In this document: piece by piece, positions 58,537-64,000 of the stretch
Position numbering within the stretch: the stretch's first letter is position 1
How the letters are laid out: the number at the start of each line of letters is the position of its first letter
From: Sphagnum compactum
Lineage: Eukaryota > Bryophyta > Sphagnopsida > Sphagnales
DNA length: 64,000 nucleotides
Assembly (NCBI GenBank): GCA_965153455.1
Contig: OZ234500.1
Coordinates: 5,828,001-5,892,000 of the forward strand
Direction: 5' to 3'
Position numbers and translations under genes: made by a program
Notes under the pieces: model-generated
Databases searched by the model: none
Told to the model about the DNA's origin: nothing
Seen by the model: only the letters and a program-made list of their open reading frames with translations

Positions 58537-60434
58537 ATGGCGTCGAAGCTGTTGATACCGATTCTGTTGGGAGTGATCTGCATCCTCACTGTGGTGACGG
58601 CACGGGAAAACGGAAACTTCAAGGATTCCCAAGTAATCTCCATGCCAACGGCAACAGCTGAGAAGAATATCTCGATCCTCGTGATACAGGTATATTTCTA
58701 ACGCCTTATGGTCACTTTCAGCTACATACTCCTTGAAGTTTGAACAAAATTATAGAGTGCGACATGCGTGGAGAGAAGATACGACGAGGGCCACGCAGAA
58801 ATTGAACTTTTCGCTATATACATTGTTGATCCATCACCCATCACAGCCTCAAGTTTAATGTGCTCGCAAACTTTCCAACCAGGAAAATCCTGCAGTCCTG
58901 TATGTCGCCTTCTCAATTCAGCTTTACATTTGCAGCGGGGTCAAGAACAATGAGTGTTTGTTTATGCGTTTTGCATTCGCTCTAATATGTGTTTGTGTCA
59001 CGTATTGCCAAGCGCCGACTCACAAACTTCACTCTCCAAACATGCGTGAATTAATGTCTAGTGTGATCTGCCTTCATAGAATCCACCCACATGACTAAGT
59101 GTGATGGTAAATTCTACAATCATCACGCTGATGAGTTCTTTTTATTTATTACTAATATGTGCATGAACAATACACTACGTCCTGCGAAGACCGCCAACGC
59201 TCTTATGCAATTGTTATGTATGTGAGCAGTTTGTACTGTTGTCATTTTGCAGTGGGGATACTCGTACTGCTGCCCCAAGAAACAACAATCATGCTGCGTA
59301 TCGCCTTACCTAGCACCAGATTTCATCATCCACACAATCTGGACGATTAACAGCAAAAGAGAATTTGAAACCAACTGCAACGGTCCTTTGTTTAACGAGA
59401 AGGAGGTACACTTCGCCAATGACATCTCACTTCCTTCACAGTGTGGTTTAGAGGCTGGATCGATTATCAATTCGCTTGCATGTCTGTTTCTCGGGCAATA
59501 GCTAGTACTGAGATCATGCCCATGATGCCAATCTTCTTGAGTTTTCAACTTTTTTCAAATTTGCAAAACTTAAGAACATAATTTCATGTCAGCGATTTTA
59601 GACTTTCCAGAAGAATGGTGGGACATAGTAGTGCAGCGTCGTTCTTAGGAATTGACTGTGAGAAGCGCTGGGTGTGGTTTCTGTGGACAAAAACTGTCAG
59701 TTGTCAGCGGAGGTTATAGCCTACAGTAACCTTTACTGGCCGTCGTTGAACTGCTCGTACAACAACGTTGAGTATTGGAAGGAAATGTGGAACGTGTACG
59801 GAAGATGCTCCGGCTTAAGTCAGTCAGCATGGTTCAAACTAGCCATCAAACTCTTCCAGCCGGACTTTACAGTCGCTCTTCTTGAGAAAGGTACGACGAC
59901 GTTTCCTTCTTTATCACAAGAACCTGGATGGACACATTTTGCTATTAGTGCTAAATCTCTGCACGAAACACATATTCGCGAATTCTAAAAGGTCAGATGT
60001 AGTGCATCATCAAGGTGAAGTTATATTACATGTTATAAAATCGGACTTGAGTGGTTGCTCTTGAAGATTAATCTTATGAAGTTATGTATACGGCCCCCAA
60101 GTATATAATATGCCCATTCAACAATCGTACTCCTTACTGATTTTTTGCAGGTATCGTGCCTGGAGGAAAATACACCGAGGATGATTTTCAGAAAGCTTTG
60201 AGCCTTGCGGTTGGTCACAAGGTAGGCGTCCTTTGCAACCGTAACAGTGCAACTGGAGAGCTACAATTGTACGAGGCGCTCATCTGCTATTCCCCAGACG
60301 AAAAGGAGGTCATCGATTGCGGACATAATAATCTTCCTTCTCCAGGAGAAGAAAACGAGTGCACTGGCAAGATTGCGCTCCCACGCAAACCGTGCAAACC
60401 GACTTCGTTTGGATCGTGTGAATCTGACGCCTAG
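58537..60434 (+). CDS. RNase T2-like secreted protein lacking the second catalytic motif
   Basis: Five exons with GT-AG junctions (58,537-58,689; 58,756-58,899; 59,253-59,405; 59,701-59,890; 60,151-60,434) give 307 residues and no internal stop. The start gives a signal peptide (ASKLLIPILLGVICILTVVT). RNase T2 features follow: 'YCCPKKQQSCC', 'FIIHTIWTI' (CAS I; His kept, GLWP lost), 'LYWPSLNC', 'YWKEMWNVYGRCS' where CAS II should read W-x-H-E-W-x-K-H-G-T-C, then 'IVPGGKYTEDDFQKAL', 'ALICYSPDEKEVIDC'. Both CAS II histidines, the Glu and the Lys are replaced, so RNA cleavage is very unlikely, while many disulfide cysteines remain. Active family members cleave RNA in vacuole or apoplast. Inactive relatives are known as plant storage or defence-related proteins, such as the ginseng and Calystegia RNase-like proteins. 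No stops or frame shifts: probably a live gene. Confidence 0.85.
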
Positions 60435-60589
60435 ATCGTCGCCCGCAAGAGCAGAAGATTCAAGAGTTAGCTAGCTAGATTGAATCACACAAAAGCTAGC
60501 TTGCTCTAAGCAGCGGAGATGATGAAGAGCAAAAGAATCCATGACCAGGAACTCTATCAAAAGGGAGATCTGAATATGTCTAAAATAGT

Positions 60590-60595
60590 AATAAA
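60590..60595 (+). terminator. Candidate polyadenylation signal of the RNase T2-like gene
   Basis: AATAAA lies about 155 bases after the stop codon, a normal distance for a plant 3' end. Plant signals are loose, so confidence is low. Confidence 0.3.
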
Positions 60596-61439
60596 CGGCT
60601 CTACAGATCGTGCTGCAGTTGCTAGAATCGCTGCAGAAGATCAGTGTGAGACAAGACTGGCTATGTAAAAGCTCAAACTGCTGATCACCCACTTCGTGAT
60701 CTCATGATGAGCAGTATTTCACATGTATGGCTATGATGGTTGTTGCATAGTTTGCTCCGGATAGAAACCCATTGAACACCATCAATGACGTGATCTATGA
60801 GTTGCTATGCTTCTTGTGTACCAGTGTTTTCATAAATATGACCTTGCAGTGTTTTTGTGTATGTATGGATGTGTATTTTTGATTCATATCGATTTATAAT
60901 GATTGACGTGGGCTTAATCATTTCTATAATTTATATGGATAAACTTTTCAGTGGATCAACATAAATTATTTTGTATACTCTCAGCATTCTTTCTTCTTCG
61001 AACTTGATCTGATGGGAATTATTTTGCGGTGGTTTTTAGAAATAGGAAATGGATAATTTGGTGTTTAACTTTCTGTCTATTTCGACCTCTAATTCTTCTT
61101 TAGACCGGATGTGATGGGGATGAGGTGGGTTCTTTAAAATATCGCATCAAAACAGTTCAAATTGAATATGGAAACATTTAAATTCATATAAAATGAACAT
61201 GTTACATGCACATGTGCAATCAACGTAGGCATTGTCAAGTAAGTTTTAAAGTGTTAAATGCACATTGTTCTTTGTTTGATGAAATTTAGATGTTGATTAC
61301 ATGACAATCCTCATGCAAAGTCAAAATCTCAAACATTTGTTCGCAGACATTGAAATGTTGTTGAAACTTGAATTATCACAAGCCTGTTCAAGTCGCAGCG
61401 TCTAGAATTGTAACGTCACAAGCGTAATGTGAGGTACTA

Positions 61440-61620
61440 TTCGGAACATGCTGGGCATGGGAAATGGGTGAACATATTGAGAACTGGGAGAACACGTTGG
61501 GAACTTGGGGAACAGGTGTTGGGAACACATTGGGAACGACAATAATCCGAATGATCCAACACTCCGACCCTCCCCCCCCCCCCACCCCCCCCCCACCGCC
61601 CAAAAGATTAAAAGACCGGG
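61440..61620 (+). repeat. GGGAACA-type short-motif repeat, copy 2, with C-rich run
   Basis: Units GGAACATG, GAACATATTGAGAACTGG, GAACACGTTGGGAACTTGG and GGGAACACATTGGGAAC are followed by 'ACTCCGACCCTCC' and a C-run at 61,571-61,600. The order parallels 10,815-10,975, whose end reads CTCCAGCCCTCGCC. Same dispersed family. Confidence 0.5.
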
Positions 61621-61639
61621 CCCCTTCAGGCTGCAAGAA

Positions 61640-64000
61640 TTTTTTTGCTTAAGTTGAGTGTTCTTTGCCTTTTTTTTGCCTAGGCTAATGGTAAGGGCGC
61701 TAACTGTGGGCCCTGACCATTGAAAACGACAATGTGGGCTTTCGAACGTGCTAGGCTTCCACAACATGAATATGCATGGGTTTACCAGTTTACTCCTCTA
61801 CTGCCTTCCAATATTCACCCATTCTCTTGAAGAGTTCTTTCCATTCAGTCTTGTTCATGTTCATTGTTCACCAATACAGAAATTGATGGGAGAATTGCAT
61901 CACCATTTATCTCAGATGGTTCACCCCTGGCAACAACTGTCAGCTCAACTTTACTTCATAATTATTTGTGGGAGGATTTGAATTTTTTTTACATGCGCGT
62001 ACATGTAGATATGGTAGCTCAAGAAGCAAAATAATTGATGATGCTAAATATACATATCATGTGTACTATTTATCTTCTAAACAAATGTAAAAATGCAGCA
62101 AAATTGGATCACAAATCGATGTTCAATTGAGGAGAGGATAAAGATGGCAAGGTTTGCAGACTAAGAAAATAATTAAACCTGTGGATGACAAAGTTCATTT
62201 GCAGAAATTTGTTGAAAGACTTGAGAGCTTCAAAGTATATGTCATAGTAAATGGTCTTATACAGTTGAAATTGGTGATCAGAGGCAGCAACATTGATGAT
62301 GACGAAAGGAACTAATGACCCCACTATTAACCATTTGTGGGCAATCAACCACTTTAGCCAATTCAATACGAAGTTAGTTGTTATGGTGAACAATATATAT
62401 GCAGATATAAAATCAAAGTTCAAATTTACATTTAGACATGATTCCCATCTATGGGAACATAAGTGACGAATTCAACAGATGTACAATATTAAGTTGGAAA
62501 AATAATGTTTGCCACACAACTACCGTTGTACTTGAAGTGTAAGCACAATAAATTAAAGTATTTACCAGTCATGTGTACTAAATCTAATTCTTTAGAAAGT
62601 GTCTATGATTCAACCTTCATATGTTGAAGGTGTTTAAATATTATGTCTTGAACAATGATCAGTAATTAGAGGATATTATTTGACTTTATCACAACAATAT
62701 AGGGGAACCAAATGTTTAATATGCATTTAAATATAATTTTTAAATGCAAGTGAAAGTGGATGTCCATTTTCTGCAAAATAAGGTCTCCAGCATATGAAAG
62801 TAGAACCTTAATTGAGTTTTTGATATTTCAAGTTGATGGAACCTTGGAATGTACAAATGTATTTTTCACTTTTTCATATTTATATGGTCATAATTTATCA
62901 AAGTTCTCATCTAGACTAATTTTTCTATCTTAAAATGTAATTCATTTTAAAACATATTACTCATCTAATTTTATCATACTAATATCGTTTTATCATAAAC
63001 TCAATGGAAAGCCTAATGGTTTCACAATGGAACTTCAATGATTTTGAATCTTTCTTTCACAAATTTTATGTCGAAAAAAATTATTTTTGAGTGAAGATTT
63101 ATTTTGATGGAAACTTTTTTAACATACTTTAACATATTTGAACCTTACATCAATTCTTAACAAATACAAGATTGACAATTTTGCATTTATCATCTACAAA
63201 ATCTAATTACAGCTTGAATTCTGAAATGATGTGAAACTTTCCAAACAAGAAAGATAACATTTATTTGGCAGTTGTCACTGCAAAGGAGACACATTAAGGA
63301 TAAACATATTTATCTTATAAACATGTTTTAGTTCCAAAATGACTACTCAGTTGTAGCTATGGACCCTTATTACCTAAGCAATGAATAGGTCCTTTAGATA
63401 CTCGATCAAGCTTTGACTAGCCCACTAATACTTAATCAATTTATTTAAATTCCACTACTTAGCAACATATATGAGAAAGATAATTGGAAAATAGAAAGAA
63501 GTTGTATGTGCATGTCAATCCACTGTAAAAGATGTCATAAACTTGAACGTTGCTAATAGTATTTAATGTCACCATTGGACCAAGCCTTGGTACTTCATGC
63601 CCAAGTTGTATGTCGATGTCCAACTGATGGCACATCTTATGCTTCATCTTCATTATCCTTTAGCTTAAAAGGTAGAGGAGCACTAGATGGTTTACTTTTT
63701 GTTGGAAAAAATGTTACCACTCCACAGTTGTAGGTGATTGTGTCATGATCAAACCTTTGAGCTTGATCATAATGGTTGCCCTTGACCCATAGGAACTGAT
63801 ATGAAGTTCCCTCCCATGAACCAAGTTGACTAACATTTTGAAAACATTTTTGGCCAACATTTAATGCATTATAGGGATGGTGGAGAATCAAGTTGTTTTT
63901 GGTCACCCCTAGATAGCTCATTGAATTATTTCCAATCACTCAAAGAAAAATTTGCTGATTTCTTTTTTAAATTTTAAAAGTAAAAAAACCAACCAGTGTG
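61640..64000. other. No supported gene at the right edge
   Basis: AT-rich. A - strand ORF at 63,939-63,637 (100 residues, ending 'PFKLKDNEDEA') has a protein-like composition but no motif I recognise, and a second - strand frame continues at 63,653-63,459. They may be a retroelement fragment. The rest of the stretch shows nothing. Confidence 0.35.

Noticed and set aside
61464-61652. ORF with a poly-proline stretch
   Set aside because: The prolines come from a C-run of a simple repeat.

Overview
The window is nuclear DNA from a land plant. Coding segments carry canonical GT-AG introns, and plant-specific families are present: a FatB-type acyl-ACP thioesterase, an ARIA-like BTB/armadillo protein, an RNase T2-like secreted protein and an Ac/Pro-rich GPI-anchored protein. 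Most of the sequence is old transposon debris, AT-rich spacer and satellite-like arrays. That fits a large, repeat-rich genome, but the sequence does not let me name the lineage.

Layout. Positions 1-8.5 kb hold a decayed Ty3/gypsy element on the + strand (gag, protease, RT-RNase H, integrase, plus a downstream coiled-coil ORF), cut by the left window edge. Two - strand exons of a GPI-anchored AP-rich protein follow at 8.6-9.0 kb. From 9 to 19.3 kb I see no gene, only dispersed and tandem repeats. From about 19.7 to 27.9 kb lies the most notable object: a CACTA (En/Spm) DNA transposon. It has a TNPA-like coiled-coil gene on the - strand, a putative two-exon SET-domain gene on the + strand, and a four-exon Transposase_21/DUF4218/DUF4216 transposase with a single internal stop. 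TTGCGA/TCGCAA motif clusters sit between and beyond the genes. A 650-bp MITE-like element and a copia RT remnant follow at 28.0-30.4 kb.

From 31.8 to 33.05 kb there is an exon-skipped ARIA-like pseudogene, directly followed by a seven-copy 344-bp satellite (33.36-35.68 kb) and, further on, a 289-bp array (36.3-37.4 kb). A FatB pseudogene lies at 42.6-43.5 kb. It abuts a 180-bp block inverted relative to the CACTA element at 19.7 kb and a non-autonomous CACTA-like element holding four exact-period 140-bp repeats (43.8-44.7 kb). A - strand copia remnant with a recognisable primer-binding site (44.8-47.8 kb) carries the second MITE copy inside it. From 47.8 to 58.4 kb the DNA is AT-rich with no supported gene. 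The only gene that looks fully intact outside transposons is the five-exon RNase T2-like gene at 58.5-60.4 kb, whose second catalytic motif has been lost.

Working model: within the CACTA element, the TNPA-like protein would bind the TTGCGA motifs and the DDE transposase would cut the ends. The embedded SET-domain protein, if expressed, could modify chromatin at the element or its host. That last role is a hypothesis and rests on domain recognition only.
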